DNA from: Budorcas taxicolor
Lineage: Eukaryota > Chordata > Mammalia > Artiodactyla > Bovidae
NCBI RefSeq assembly: GCF_023091745.1
Contig: NC_068910.1
Coordinates: 1,214,272-1,278,271, forward strand
DNA: 64,000 bases
Direction: 5' to 3'
How positions within the stretch are numbered: position 1 is the stretch's first letter; the number at the start of each line of letters is the position of its first letter. This document shows positions 1 through 12,839 of the stretch, piece after piece. Made by a program: the position numbers and the translations under genes. Below the pieces are notes generated by a model. The model was given only the letters and a program-made list of their open reading frames with translations, did not search any database and was not told where the DNA came from.

Positions 1-97
1 GTCTTGCCGTAGCCCCCCATGGGGTTCTCCGTCTCACACGGGGTGAGCTCCGTGACCTCCCCTTCGTACACCTCCTTGGTCTCCTTTATCCGAAGCC
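1..97 (-). CDS. RUVBL1: RUVBL1 coding exon 4, 5' part (truncated by window edge)
   Basis: Bases 97 down to 1 complete G121 and encode residues 122-152, LRIKETKEVYEGEVTELTPC and then ETENPMGGYGK, with two bases of the next codon at the edge. The acceptor is a polypyrimidine tract ending in ttccag (complement of 98-103). In the RUVBL1 structure this stretch leads from the ATPase core into domain II, the OB-fold insertion that distinguishes RUVBL proteins from bacterial RuvB. The remaining exons, with Walker B, sensors and the C-terminus, lie outside the window. Confidence 0.95.
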
Positions 98-834
98 CTG
101 GAAGAGAGACGGCAGAACAGACCGTGCTGAGAAACGCGGCGTCCTCTCACTTTTTCAACAGTCTTTTTAGCCATAAAACCTCCACGTTGTACGAATCGAG
201 TCAGCCTCGCTCACACATAGTCCTGGGGCGGGGAAGCACTGCACAGACGCAGCCCCAGGGTGAGGTGAAGGGTCCGTCCCTCTCCAGGACCCCTTTTCTC
301 CGACCACACTACAGGGCCAACTCACTGACAGCGTTTCCCATGGAGCCTGCCCTGTCCTTCCCCTTCCAGTCAACATGTGCCTACAGGCCCCCTTACTCCC
401 ATTCTGCCAGCCCCTGAGTATGGCCTCCCCCCTCTCTATCTAGTTTATACTTTGCCCAAAGGTAACAATAGAAACATAAGGGAAACACAGACTCGGAAGA
501 GGTAAGATACATGCCAGCTGATCTATCCTATAGACCTTTTTTTGTATCCTAATCGCACAATAACACTATAAAAGCAGCACATTCTGACACTTATGGGACA
601 ACCTGGAATTTAAACATTAACCACGCGTGTGCTGACATTTAAGAACTTATTGTTAATTTCCTCTGGGGTGAAAATGGCATTTTCAAGTCCCTATTTTCCA
701 GAGATACACAACTATTTATGGGTTAGAACGCAGGCCTGCAATCAGATGGGGCTACGGGGGGCCTTCCTACCACTCGACTACTTTTCCTGGATACTTGATA
801 GTTTCCAGAATAAAAACTTTAATAAAAGGAAAAC

Positions 835-1410
835 CATGAAATACTACCTTACAACCTCCGGAATCACTGAAATTAAAAAGACGGGCAACACCAAGAGCTG
901 GTAGGAACGCAGGACACTGCTGGTGGGAGTGTGAGTTGGTTTAGAATTGATGCGGTGTTTATCACCTCCTAGAGTTGAACACATGAATGTCTGTGACCCT
1001 CCAATTCAACTCCAAGGTTTACACTCTCAAGGCTGCGGTGCACGTGTGCACGCAGGGACACAGCCAGCAATGGTCACGCAGCGTCAATTCTCACTTGCCA
1101 AACACTGGCCACGTTTCCCCACGTCTGCCCGCAGTGGAAGAGCCACTTGCGCTGTGATGTATTCATACCAAAAAATACCACAGAGCAACGGGAAACAATC
1201 GTGGCTCCTCGCAACAACAGGGATGAATCTCAGAAGCGGAAGGGAGCCGCCCCTATACGGATGCTCTGGGGCACTGGCGGCCATCTCTCTCTTGACTGGG
1301 GGCTGGTTTCATGGCTTTTCAACTTAAAACAGCCCACCGAGATACACACCGATGTTCCGTGCACTCTTCTGGATGTGTGCACCCAACTACCAAGTCACTT
1401 TAAAAACACA
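835..1410 (+). mobile_element. L1 LINE 3' end fragment
   Basis: The stretch near 880-945 (ggtaggaacgcaggacactg and the following ctgctggtgggagtg) matches the conserved end of mammalian L1 ORF2. Bases about 1270-1400 match the L1 3' untranslated region (cttgactgggggctggtttc, then a gtgcacttttctg-like motif). It is heavily diverged and interrupted by stops. Boundaries are approximate. It is followed by a Bov-tA insertion. Confidence 0.7.
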
Positions 1411-1436
1411 TGAAGAGAAATGTCTAAGTAAACGAT

Positions 1437-1641
1437 GGGGCTGCCCTTGTGACTCCGTTGGTGAAGAATCTCCCTGCAATGCGGGAAACCTGGGCTGGAT
1501 CCCTGGGTCGGGAAGATCCCCTGGAGAAGGGAGAGGCTCCCCACTCCAGTATTCTGAGCTGGAGAATTCCATGGAGATTCCACACAGTCCATGGAGTCGC
1601 AAAGAGCTGGACACGACTGAGCGACTTTGACTTCACTTCAA
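1437..1641 (+). mobile_element. Bov-tA SINE
   Basis: A tRNA-like head (gggctgcccttgtgactccg, then an aatctccctgcaatgcggga stretch) is followed by the BovB-derived tail that ends at gacacgactgagcgactttg. Order and spacing match the ruminant Bov-tA consensus closely. It is nearly full length and in sense orientation. Its tRNA-like promoter boxes are part of the SINE, so this is not a tRNA gene. Confidence 0.92.
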
Positions 1642-3454
1642 GTAAACAATAGCAGCAGGACCAGGCAAAGGAAGAACACTGCCGGGTGAAGCTAGAATAC
1701 AGCAAGTCTCCACTGTGTCCAGTCACATGCTCACCCTGCAGACTCACCTGACCCCACCCTGACTGCATTCCGATTTCAGGGGTCAGGCCCCGTCACCACT
1801 AGGAGTTTAAAGCTCCCCAGATGATCACAACACACAAGCTCAGCTGAGACACTCGTCTACAGAATGAACCAAGAGCTCTGCTCTGCTCACGGCGTGGCGG
1901 CACCAGCTGGTGAGGATGGGAAGCCCTGTGGTGGCTGGGTGCCTCACCATCAGCGTCTCCGTCCTGACAGACAAAGATCCCACGGGCCTGTGGCTCCACA
2001 GACCCTCAGGCACTTCCCACTTTCAAACCCAGCATTATCACTGGGTTGGTTTCCTTCTTTGCCCAGAAACCCAATCAGGACAAAGACTCAGATATTAGAG
2101 TTAAGGAACAGTTTTGCCCTCCTTCATTCGACCTGACCAACGACTACAAACGGAAGTCTCAGAGGAGCCCCAGGGGAGAGGCTGGGCCTCCTTTCCACCA
2201 CACCTAATGCCTAGTTTCTAAGAATGAAGACAGAAGTTTTCCAAATGACATGAACGCCCCAGAAGATTGTGACAACATGGAAATTTCTGTACTTTTAAAA
2301 TGAACTTTGATTTTTTTTTAAATCAAAACTTATAGCCCACAGAGACAAGCTCCTTCAAATGGAAGGCTTCCTTCTCTTTCCTGGCAGACAACGGCGACAC
2401 GAGGTTCCTGAGTGGGGAAGAAAGGCATTCCCGTCTCTCACCAGCCCTGCATTTGTTTAGAAGCTGCTCTGTGCTGACAAGCAGGCAGGGGATGTGTGGA
2501 CGGACAATGAGACCGGCTGTTAGCCAGGAAAGGGGCCGGGCTGGCGCGCTCTCTGGCAACGACATCGAGAACGACACAGGTTTCATCTGCTGGCTCAGGT
2601 TTCTAAATCCCTGACAGGGATCTTCATCACGTCAGGAAGCAGCACAGACTCCTCGCTTTTTATTTCTGGTCAGCTTACTGCTTCCTCCCCACCCCCTCTG
2701 CCACTTCACAGGGACTCAAAGGCAGAGGAAGACGCATAGGGCTCCCTTTTGAAGGCAGTCAATGGCCTGCCTTTCTAGTCTGTGGCAGGATCAAGAAATT
2801 CCTCTTCACCTTGCTGCCATCAAAAGAATCACATTGTCCCCTCAGCTCAAAAACGGCAAATCACTGGACAGATGCTCGGGAAATTCATCTTCATTTTTTT
2901 CAAAATTTAAGGCATTTAAATTAACTTAAAGCAGTTCAGACATACGCATTCGTATAAAGGTGAGCTTTGTCATCTTTTACCAATTTCAGAAAATAATTTT
3001 CTAAATAAATAAAAACATATTTTAAAAGTACTCAGATAACTGGAACCAACTGTAACATCTTACTTTTTATCTCATCAGCTACTGAGTTAAATAAAATCTC
3101 TGGCACATGTTCCTCAAATTCTTGAAAAGTACTCAGGAAGGAGTTAAACCAGAAAGAGGGTCTTGTGAGCCATTTCCACTGTTATTCCAGAGAGAGCACA
3201 ATATGTAATGACAGGAACCGAACCTTACAAAGATAAAAGCTGTGAGGAAGCAAGACACAGCGCCTAAAGTGAATTCTGTGCAGAGAAAGTTTATAAAGGG
3301 GCAAAACTAAGCCACACGGCCCGGGACACACACAGGTGTGCGGCGCTGCGGCTGCTCAGAAGCCACCGCCAGGGCTCTCACGCCCTGTGGGGACGCGTGG
3401 GGGGCGAGGGGCGATGCCTGGGGGCGCGTGAGCCATGTCTGATGCTCTCTACCC

Positions 3455-3565
3455 TGAGCTGAACGGTGGCTGCGTGAGCAGCTACTTCACTACTGTTAAA
3501 ATATAGGTATTTTTACACTTTGCTATGTGTATGTTATATTTCAATTAAAATAGGTACAGAAGAAA
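3455..3565 (+). mobile_element. L1 3' terminal tail fragment
   Basis: The sequence around 3515-3560 has the typical terminal L1 string: a tttgctatgtgtatgttata motif followed by ttcaattaaaata. It is short and diverged, and boundaries are approximate. Confidence 0.5.
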
Positions 3566-4603
3566 TCCAGTGTTTCAGGGTAAAAAGATATTTTCAGTCA
3601 GAGTATTTTGCAGTTTGAAAAAATCCAGAGCTTAGCCTGTTTTGCTGGGACCCCCATGGCTGTGGAGGAATGAAAGCTTTTCTCATTTTACAGGACATAT
3701 CCCAATTTCCAAACACTGGCAATGCATTCGAGAGTTATTGAAAAACCCTGTGTGAGCCAAACGACACCTACCGGTGAGACGCGGAGCTGAGCTGCAGAAG
3801 CCTCCGTCTCCTTCCACCTGCTCCAAGCGCACCCTCCTCTCATTCAGAGAAGCGGCGCTGAGCGCCCCCCGCCACGGGCCGGGAACGAAGGCGCCACTGA
3901 GGGGCGGGGTCCGCCGCGCCCACAGCGACATTCAACAGGCCCTCCTTCCACACCGCCCCTCCACCGAAAACGGCGGCACCCGGCAGGCACCGCACGTCCT
4001 CTCTCTCCCAGCCCCACGTCTCATCTTTCAGGAAACGTCATCGCTCCACCATCCCACTGGACCCAGGACCCAGCCATGTCTTTCCACCTCCACGAGGCTG
4101 GTCCACACAGCAAGACCTCTCGCTCAGACCCCTCATCAGCTCCTTGCTTCCGCTCTCACTCTCCATCCCAGCCAGGGGGGTTCTCGTGAACCCCAAACCA
4201 CTCTCCACCTGCTTCTCTCTTCACTCAGCATAATTTGCAAAAGCCCTATTCAACATACCCTTAAACTAGACGCTAGATTCTTGAGGAAAGAATTCTGAGC
4301 TCAGACAAACCCATTCTTTCTTAAACTTTGAAGAAAACTTCCTTGAAGTTTTCTAGTAAATGTCCCTCTTGAGAATATTTACCTTGCTTTGACAACCAAA
4401 GGGACTCCACAGTGACACAGGTGCTCTGACAAGGGTTCGTCACCCATTACTCAACAAGTCCATCCTAGAGATGAACGCAGGTCTGAGGGAGACTAGATTT
4501 CCCCAGACCCAGACCCGCAGGCATGGGACCAGGAGAAGGCCCCAGAAGTCCTGGGTGGAATGAGGGACATTTCGGAAAAGCAGTGCCTTTCTGCTCGCTG
4601 TAT

Positions 4604-4742
4604 GTTAGTCAGAGCATGGGCCCCAGGGCCAGACAGGTGTAGGCTCAGACTATGCTTCTGCGGCTACTTTCTGGGTCGATCACCACAGGCAAGTTATTTA
4701 ACTTTATGAGACTCTGTTTTGTCAGATGCAAGATGCAGAGAA
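4604..4742 (+). repeat. MIR SINE, sense
   Basis: It shows the MIR core order: agcatgggccccagggccag, then ggctcagactatgcttctgc, then ggcaagttatttaacttta, then a gagactctgttttgtcagat stretch. This is an old mammal-wide tRNA-derived element, diverged as expected. Confidence 0.65.
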
Positions 4743-5103
4743 CTTCCTCTTGGGCAGTGAAAGGCCACGGTCAGGAGAGGGCCTGACACGTTACAAGCAC
4801 GGGAGCTGCAGGCCCTGTGAGGTCGGCACCACTGCCTCGAAGCTCTGCAGCCCCACACAGCTCCTCGCTCACTGACCGGCTGGGCGTGCAGGCCCGGCGC
4901 TCCGACAGCACGACACACAGAGCTGCTGGCTCACGTCCAAAACCTCTTCAGGGGCCTGTCATCTCTGAAAGCACAAGAAGGCTGCCAAGAGAATCTACTC
5001 TGTCAGATGAAACCCCAAACCATAGCTGGGGCCCGCGTTTGCTGGTTGCTAAAGCACTTTCTAGAAAAACTGGGGTTTTGTGTCATTTGCAAAGATAACA
5101 CTA

Positions 5104-5343
<240 letters not shown>

Positions 5344-5624
5344 CTACACAGAAAACAAAGGAAATGCACTTGTTTCACACTCTTGAAATGCAGTAATTCA
5401 GGAACACATGCTGTAAGCAGAAGTTATTAACTAGGAACTGGGATTCCAGTGCTCTCAGTGCTAATCCTGCTTGCACGGCTCACAGTGAACACTGACGACT
5501 CTTGCGCAGTCGATCTCTGATGTGAGTGGCATCTCCAGTGGTCCCTGTCATCACAACGGCTGGCACGACTGAGGCGCGGCCGGTCAGGTCCAGCTCCCAG
5601 GGCTGCACACGCCCCTCCCGCTAA

Positions 5625-5740
5625 CTGTCTGAGCTGGACACCACTGCTCTCCCCACTTCACAAATGAGGAAGCTGAGACACAGGTTAAATAGCTCATCCT
5701 TGGTACCGTAATCTAGAAAATGGCAAAGCGGAGCCTCAAG
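5625..5740 (-). repeat. MIR SINE, antisense
   Basis: On the plus strand it carries the reversed MIR landmarks: ccccacttcacaaatgagga, agctgagacacaggttaaat, and a downstream gcggagcctcaaggtctggc. It is an ancient element with approximate ends. Confidence 0.6.
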
Positions 5741-7159
5741 GTCTGGCAGCGGGGTTCCAGAGATCATGTTCCCATCAGAGTCAGCAGAGGCTTCCAAAAC
5801 CGTTCCCTCAATGTCAAAACACGGCCCTGACCACGTCGCAGCAGGACAGCTCTGCTGGGTCTCCGAGATACTGCTTTCTATCTTTACAGACTCAGGAAGC
5901 CATCAACTACAGCCCATCCGAAATCAGTAATCAAGGAACAAGTGACCGGATGCTCACTTTATGCCGAGTGGCCCCACAAATCGGGAAGAATGACACCCAG
6001 GCTGGGATTCTACGGCCACGAGTTGGTAAAGTCACACCTGAACGTGCCCATATAAACTACGAAATGACTTTTGCTAAAATAACCACAGCTGCTGAACAGA
6101 CAGACTTCACAGAAATATGCTCAAACATCAACACAAAGAGCCAGAACCTTAAACGCTGCTTTCAGCTTTCCTCAGCTGACACAAAAGCCCAGGTAAGGTC
6201 AGCTCCCAAGGTGCACAGGCTAAGACAAGAAGCTAGCTGCTAAAGAATGACGTGGATCTCTGAGACAGTTTTAAAACTGGCCCAGGAAAAATGCCTCGTC
6301 TGTTCCCTGCTGATGGTTTAATGTTCAGTGTGACCCTGAGCACATGGGACAGCCACATGCCAGACTTTCTCATCAGTCAAATCAAAATCCTGGGTTAGTC
6401 ACTGGTAGCAAGCTGATTGCCCACAGACTGCTCCTATTTTGGCCTGCAGAGTCTCAGGTGTATTTTTCAACTTAGCTGTTGCCCATGCTTGAAATTGGGA
6501 AATTTCACAGAAAAATACAGTTACGCAGCTTCTTCTGAGAAGCAAGAAGCTCTGGCCACAGCGGGCCCCAGTGACCACACGGCCGCACTGAGTGGACACC
6601 CAGGCAGCCGCTCCCCAGCGAGGGCTCGCGCCAGCCCCCGGGCGCCGCACTTGGCCCACCGCCCACGTGAGCAGCCATGTGCGCCCTCGAGGCTGCTGTC
6701 TCTAGAGCTGTGCCCTCCTGTATTCTGAGAATGAAGGGAAAATCTCCAGAGCGTGACAGCAAGATAGCAGCACGCTCAACCAGGACTCCTGTGGGAAGAG
6801 CCGCAGGCCGGCCAGGCCCACCTTCTATCCAGACTGCTCACCTTCCCAGTCTCTCTTCTTTCTCTTCCCCCAGCACTTCAGGCCCAGCTCCCCCCCCTCA
6901 GGTGTGAACTCAGAGACAGGGCCACGCCTGATGCAGGGCAGACCCCACACCAGCCAACACAGAAGAGACGGCCGGTGCGTTCCTGTGACAGTGAGAACTG
7001 AGTGCTTACGAGACGCCTCGGGGGTATCCGGCTGCCTCCGTCTAAAGGCTCTCAGGAGGATGGCATAAGACGCGGCTACCGTACGGACTGTACCTGCACC
7101 CACTAAGCGGCACAGAGTGACTGTCACGAAGGCTGCGCGACGTGAGCCGTGAGCTTCCA

Positions 7160-8337
7160 GACGTTTAAGGTGGATTCAGAAAAAGCAGGGGAACCAGAGA
7201 TCAAATTGCCAACATCCGCTGGATCACAGATCCAGGAGAACTCCAGGAAAACATCTACTTCACTGACTGCGCTAAAGCCTTTGCCTGTGTGGACCACAAC
7301 AAACTGGAAAATTCTCAAAGAGATGGGAATACCAGACCATCTTACCTGCTTCCTGAGAAATCTGTACGCAGGTCAAGAAGCAACAGTTAGAACCAAACAT
7401 GGAACAATGGACTGGTTCCAAATCGGGAAAGGAGTACGTCAAGGTTGTATATTGCCACCCTGCTTATTTAATTTCTATGAAGGGTACATCATGTGAAATG
7501 CTGGGCTGGATGAAGCACAAGCTGGCATCAAGATTGCCGGGAGAAATATCAATAACCTCAGATATGCAGATGACACCACCCTTATGGCAGAAAGTGAAGA
7601 GGAACTAAAAAGCCTCTTGATGAAAGTGAAAGAGGAGAGTGAAAAAGTTGGCTTAAAGCTCAACATTCAGAAAACGAAGATCAGGGCATCTGGTCCCGTC
7701 ACTTCATGGGAAACAGATGGGGAAACAGTGGAAACAGTGTCAGACTTTATTTTTTTGGGCTCCAGAATCACTGCCGATGGTGACTGCAGCCATGAAATTA
7801 AAAGACGCTTACTCCTTGGAAGGAAAGCTGTGATAAGCATCTTCAGCATATTAAAAAGCAGAGACATTACTTTGCCAACAAAGGTCCATCTAGTCAAGGC
7901 TATGGTTTTCCCAGTGGTCATGTGTGGATGTGAGAGTCGGACTGTGAAGAAGGCTGAGCGCCGAAGAATTGATGCTTTTGAACTGCGGTGTTGGAGAAGA
8001 CTCTTGAGAGTCCCTCGGACTGCAAGGAGACCAAAACAGTCCATCCTAAAGGATAACGGTCCTGATTATTCATTGGAAGAACTGATTCTGAAGTTGAAGC
8101 TCTAATACTCTGGCCACCTGATGCAAAGAACTGGCTCATTGGAAAAGACCTTAATGCTGGGAAAGATTGAAGGCAGGAGGAGAAGGGGACAACAGAGGAT
8201 GAGATGGTTGGATGGCATCAGCGACTCAATGGATGTTGAGCCCATTGAGTCCAGCCGTTGGTGATGGGCAGGGAAGCCTGGCATGCTGCAGTCCACGGGG
8301 TCAGAAGAGTCGGACACGACTGAGTGACTGAACTGAC
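7160..8337 (+). mobile_element. BovB (RTE-type) LINE, 5'-truncated, reverse-transcriptase part and 3' end
   Basis: Translation gives the BovB reverse-transcriptase core: GIPDHLTCFLRNLYAGQEAT, then KGVRQGCILPPCLFN, the YADD catalytic box at 7563-7574, and downstream LGSRITADGDCSHEIKRRLL and VVMCGCESRTVKKAERRRID. The endonuclease domain is absent because of 5' truncation. The frame from about 7310 to 8105 is broken only by TGA at 7494-7496 and TAA at 8103-8105. An upstream frameshift near 7300 separates the earlier part. The 3' tail ends gacacgactgagtgactgaa, as in BovB. This is a dead copy and the source type for Bov SINE tails. Confidence 0.93.
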
Positions 8338-9469
8338 TTGCACAAGAGATCCTGCTGAGCCCTCCCAGCCAGCCCATGAACTTGATGGTCTAGCTCACAT
8401 TTTATGGATTTAGAAACTGAAAGTCAAATTTCCAACTCACTCAAAGTCAGTGAGCAAGCACCAGGGCCAGAATGCAAACCCCGACCTCTAGGACCTACTT
8501 CTGCATGACCACCCCCAAGCAAGCGGCACAAAGAGGTTGTTGCCAAGATTAGAAAGTCAACTGTATTTTCAATCTCATATGAACACCTTTTTCTAAAACC
8601 CAAACACAAAGCCCCATTATTATGAGTGTGCAGCCTTAAGAGGGGAATGGCCACATTCTGAACAAGCACCACACTCCTGCCGGCCACTCAGTTAAGCTGC
8701 CTAAACCTTGGGGCCCACGGGCACGCAGTAACGCAGGAGAGTTACCACGTGCCTTGAGCGTATGGAGAGGGACTGGGTAACCCACAGGTGCCGAGGGCCT
8801 CTGGTATCTCCCAGAAGGAAAACGGTACGATGTTACCAGAGCGCCAAGGACCCACGGTTCCAGCAACTGGCCGAGAGAGCCACAGCCACTCCCTCCTGTT
8901 ACAGAACGTCCAGAATGAGTAAACAGTCAAGACAGATCCAGAGCGGAAGCTACCATGCCCGGGGGGCTCGGCCTGTGTCAGATGCCAGAAGCCATGGGCA
9001 CAAAGAAGCCTCCAAGAGCACGTGTCAGCAGACAAGCTGAGCCGAGAGGAGCTCTCCAAGGGCCAGGGACAGGCTGGCCAGTCTCAGCACAGCTCCGGCT
9101 GAGGAGGCCTCCCTAGCAGGCTCTCAGACAGAGTCAGGAGTGGACTCTACACGGCCTGACGGCCAGGAAACCCAAGCCGCAAAATTCCCATCACGTGCCC
9201 TGGGGTGGTGGCAAGCAGGGCCCCTCACAAGTCCTCTCAGGAAGTACTCGGCCCTAACCAGGAGATCAGGGAAGCCTCAGATTGGATCAAACACAAGTCC
9301 ACAAGCAGACACAGGATATAAAGTGAATAAGAAATTGTTTCACGAACAAGAAACAAGAGACTATCAAAAACAGCCAGATCTTGAAGAAATGAAGAAATTT
9401 AAAAATAGGAGGAGAGAGAGGCTTCTTCATTACAAAAAAAAAAAGAAAAGCAGGCTAATATATGTATTA

Positions 9470-9590
9470 ATGAGGAGGGCATGGCAACCCATTCCAGCAT
9501 TCTTGCCTGGAGAACCCCCAGACGGAGGGCTCTGGCGGCTGCAGTGCTTCACGGGGCGGCAGAGCTGGACACCACCGAGCACTGAACGCA
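9470..9590 (+). mobile_element. Bov-A type SINE fragment
   Basis: The string gagggcatggcaacccattc, then cagcattcttgcctggagaa, then a diverged gcagagctggacaccaccga tail matches the second half of BOV-A2. The tail has drifted, and GC-rich sequence to about 9665 may belong to it. Confidence 0.7.
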
Positions 9591-10274
9591 GCGCAGCGCG
9601 CATGCACTGGCAGAGGACGCAGAGCTTTAGGAGGCCGCCACTGCGCAGCCACCGCTGCGGAAACTGATGAGGCAGAGACCACTGAAGAACGCTGCAGCCG
9701 CGGGTGAAAGAACATTCCCGACATCTCAGTGTCACTTCCCAGGAGACTGTTTCAGAGTGAGCCAGTCCCCTCAAGAGAACGCGGTGGGGTGCCAGCCTTC
9801 CGCTGTGAGGCAGGTTCCAGACACAATGCCACCTGTGCAGCGCTCTGCCAAAGTGCTGGGTGCTTCTTCAGACAAAATCAGACAACCGCTGTGGGACACT
9901 GTACAAAACAACGGTCCTGGGCTTTTCAAAAATGTCAACACTGTAAAAGGAATCAAAAAAATGCAGGGAAGGGTGCCTGTTCTAGATAAAGAGACTAAAG
10001 AAACTACCGTGAATGCAACGTGAGGCGTGTGATTATAATTCAAATAAGAAGGATAAAAAATGAAAACAAAATGAAACAGAAAAAATAGAAGCACAAAAAA
10101 TGAAAGAGCCAAGAACGGAAAAGACGTACAGATATTTTAATATGAAGTAAACATTAGCTAATACTATTAGCAACATTACATTTCTTGGGTGGATAACAGT
10201 ATCATGGCAAAGGTCCTGGCACTTACTTTCAAATGGTTCAGAAGTAAAATACAGAAAACACAAATGTCACCAAA

Positions 10275-10375
10275 TATTTACCATTAGTTACCTATGAGTA
10301 GGGTACAGAGGGGTTCATCAAACTGTTCTTTCCACTCTTCTGTCGATTTCCAATTTTGCAAAATGGAAAATATTC
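10275..10375 (+). mobile_element. L1 3' UTR fragment
   Basis: Contains gggttcatcaaactgttctt followed by a ccactcttctgtcgatttcc motif, which resembles the common end of old L1 3' UTRs. Short, with approximate limits. Confidence 0.45.
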
Positions 10376-11184
10376 AACGGACTGCATTGAAGAGTAGCTT
10401 TCTCACAGGCTACAAGGCAGACTGGAAGAGAGGCCTAAAGAAGCTACCCAGAAGGCAGCAGGGCCACAGAAACAGAGCACACACGAGAGGCGGCAGTCTC
10501 GAGGACAAGCTGAGAGGCCCCGGCCCGGGCGCTTCAGGCTGCAGAGCTCGCGGTGGGGGCCGCTCCACGCCCTGCAGGACGCCCTGCAGGCCCCGTGGCC
10601 TCCACCGACAAGAGGCCAGCAGCACTCGCTGCCCCACCAAGTGCAACGATCGAAAATGTCTCAGGAGAGTGCCAAAGGGCCCCAGAGGGCAACGGTGGTC
10701 CAGGCGGAGGACCTCTGCAGGGGAGCGTCAGTCACTGGATTTCAGGAGAGGAAAGAGACCAGACAAAGGCAGCATCTGAAGAAAAAGAGGCTAGCCAGTT
10801 CCCAGAACTGATTAGACGCGTTACACACTGAGATCCACGTCAAGCAGGACAAATGAAGTAAATCCACTCTTTGACATACTACAGTGAAGCACCAAACCCA
10901 AAATATCCCAAAAACACCCGGAGAAGAAAGACAAAAGCAACACTAGCAGCCAAAAGGCAGGAAACACCATTGAGAGACACAGCGCTGAGAGACACCTGTC
11001 AGCGGAACTACACATCCAACAGAACTCTCTCTCAAAACAACGGCGATACAATTAACACAAACCTGCCGTTCCACCAACAAACTTCTAGAAGGAACTTCTT
11101 AACAATGCAGTTTAGGAAGAAGAAAATGGAAGGAGAGCAAACGTCTAAGATACGAAAAGGAATAGCAAATAAATGGTAAATACA

Positions 11185-11315
11185 GTGACGAGCCTGGAGA
11201 AGGCAGGCAACCACTCCAGTTTTCTTGCCTGGGAAATCTCATGCACAGAGGAGCCTGGCGGGCTACAGTCCATGGGGTCTAGGGACTGGGCAACGAACAC
11301 ACACACGGTGATGAG
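11185..11315 (+). mobile_element. Bov-A type SINE fragment
   Basis: The order gcctggagaaggcaggcaac, then cactccagttttcttgcctg, then ggagcctggcgggctacagt, then ccatggggtctagggactgg matches a Bov-A monomer with a decayed 3' end and a short ACACAC stretch. Confidence 0.75.
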
Positions 11316-11597
11316 CAGAAAGGAAACTGAAGTTCACGTTTACAGCCCTGTAAAGTTTACTTGTTCACAAATACAGCACTTTTTCCTCAACTTTAAGACA
11401 TCAATGTAAGATATACTGGCAATTCAATCATATGACTTCAAAATGGTAAAGTCACCATCTTACCACTACCAGTTTAATAACTCTTCAACAGGGAGGGCTT
11501 CAGAAAGGCTAAGGGACCTGCCTGGGGTCTCAGCACCGGGGTGGAACCCCCTTCTTTACACACTCACTCCCAAGCTTCTCCTCTCCTGCATTAAGTG

Positions 11598-11911
11598 AGT
11601 GAGTGAGTTGCTCAGCTGTGTCCAGCTCTTTGCGACCTCATGGACCATACAGTCCATGGGATTCTCCAGGCCAGAATATTGGAGTGGGTAGCCTTTCCCT
11701 TCTCCAGGGGATCTTCCCAACCCAGGGACTGAATCCAGGTCTCCCTCATTGCAGGCAGATTCTTTAACAGCTGAACCCTAAGAGATGCCCAGGAATACTG
11801 GAATGGGTAGCCTATCCCTTCTCCAGCAGATCTTCCCAACCCAGGAATCAAACCGGGGTCTCCTGCATTGCAGGTGGATTCTTTACCAGCTGAGCTATGA
11901 GGGAAGCATCA
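11598..11911 (-). mobile_element. Bov-tA SINE, antisense, with a partly duplicated head
   Basis: Read on the minus strand this is a Bov-tA. The landmarks on the plus strand are gttgctcagctgtgtccagc, agtccatgggattctccagg and ccagaatattggagtgggta. The block gggtagcctttcccttctcc with its tRNA-like head recurs about 120 bp later (11805 onward, gggtagcctatcccttctcc). The element therefore has one tail and two head-like modules, either a dimeric subfamily or one SINE next to another truncated copy. Confidence 0.88.
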
Positions 11912-12672
11912 AGCAGCCCTCTTAAAGAACAAACAGGCCCAGATGGTGTGTTTCAAGATCCCGGCCAAGCCCCTCACAGATCCCACAGGCTGTTAGGCAT
12001 CTTGGCCTAGAAGGCCCTTTTCTTTCCTGCAAAGCCAAACCCTCTCCCGGCTCCAAGAGCAAATGTCAAGCCTCAACTCCTCCAGCCGTACCAGCCCGAG
12101 TGCCACCTTCTGCTGCAATGCCAGCTGCATTTATGGCCAGGTGACGCCCTGCAGCTCAGTGCTCAACTGGAGACTCTCCTGCTGCCACGGTCTCCTCTCT
12201 GCCCCGGAGAGCCTATTAGGCCCTTGGCGATCAAAAAATAAAAATCTTTTTCCCTTCTCCTGCCATCTCTCACAGCTAGCACAGTGTTGCGTCGTCAGCA
12301 TGTGGAAAACTGCCTGCTGACCGATTTTCTTTCCCTCCCAAATAAGATGTCATTCCCAAGATTTTATGACGCCCTAGGCCAACAGAAATGTATTTCCAAA
12401 GCAAAGGAGACTCGAAAGAGATAAAAGACAAATTACAGACAATGAGACCCCTCTGAGGACTTCATTCTCTTTTCTCTGGAGGTCCGCCAGGATAATCTGA
12501 ATTTTAGAAGCATGAATTTTAGATACTCAATTGTATTCCTGCACATCAGTTTTAAAAACATACATATAACCAATTCAGCTAAACAAAGACTAGTTAAGAC
12601 ACAAATTCAATTTGGTTTAGACATTAAAATCAACCTCTTAGGCAGATTTTTAAAATGAGAGAAAATGAGTAC

Positions 12673-12759
12673 CTTGCCAGTTCCAGGAGGTCCTGCCAAC
12701 AGGACAGCTCTTCCAGCCATTTTCTTGCTTTTGATTAATTCTACTATCACACCACATGC
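12673..12759 (-). CDS. RUVBL1: RUVBL1 coding exon 2 (most of the Walker A loop)
   Basis: This 87-nt exon encodes residues 48-76, ACGVIVELIKSKKMAGRAVL through to LAGPPGTGK. The Walker A ATP-binding loop GPPGTGKT corresponds to residues 70-77. This exon supplies G70 to K76, including the catalytic lysine, and the threonine comes from exon 3. The acceptor is a pyrimidine-rich tract ending in ctag (complement of 12760 onward) and the donor is AAG|gtactc (complement of 12667-12672). Both junctions are phase 0. The translation agrees with human RUVBL1 as I remember it. Confidence 0.96.
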
Positions 12760-12839
12760 CTAGACACCACAATGGAAAGAAATAGTAAACCAATATTAAA
12801 ATGCTTCACAGGAGGAAAAAGTCCAGTCTCTGGCGCACA

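Larger units (their letters stand above)
5344..12672 (-). other. RUVBL1: RUVBL1 intron 2
   Basis: A 7.3-kb intron that separates K76 from T77 of the Walker A loop. It holds MIR, BovB, Bov-A, Bov-tA and L1 relics, listed separately. Between them (5740-7150, 8340-9470, 9670-10270, 10380-11180, 11310-11597, 11912-12672) I see no supported gene. Around 10020-10270 it is AT-rich. Confidence 0.85.
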
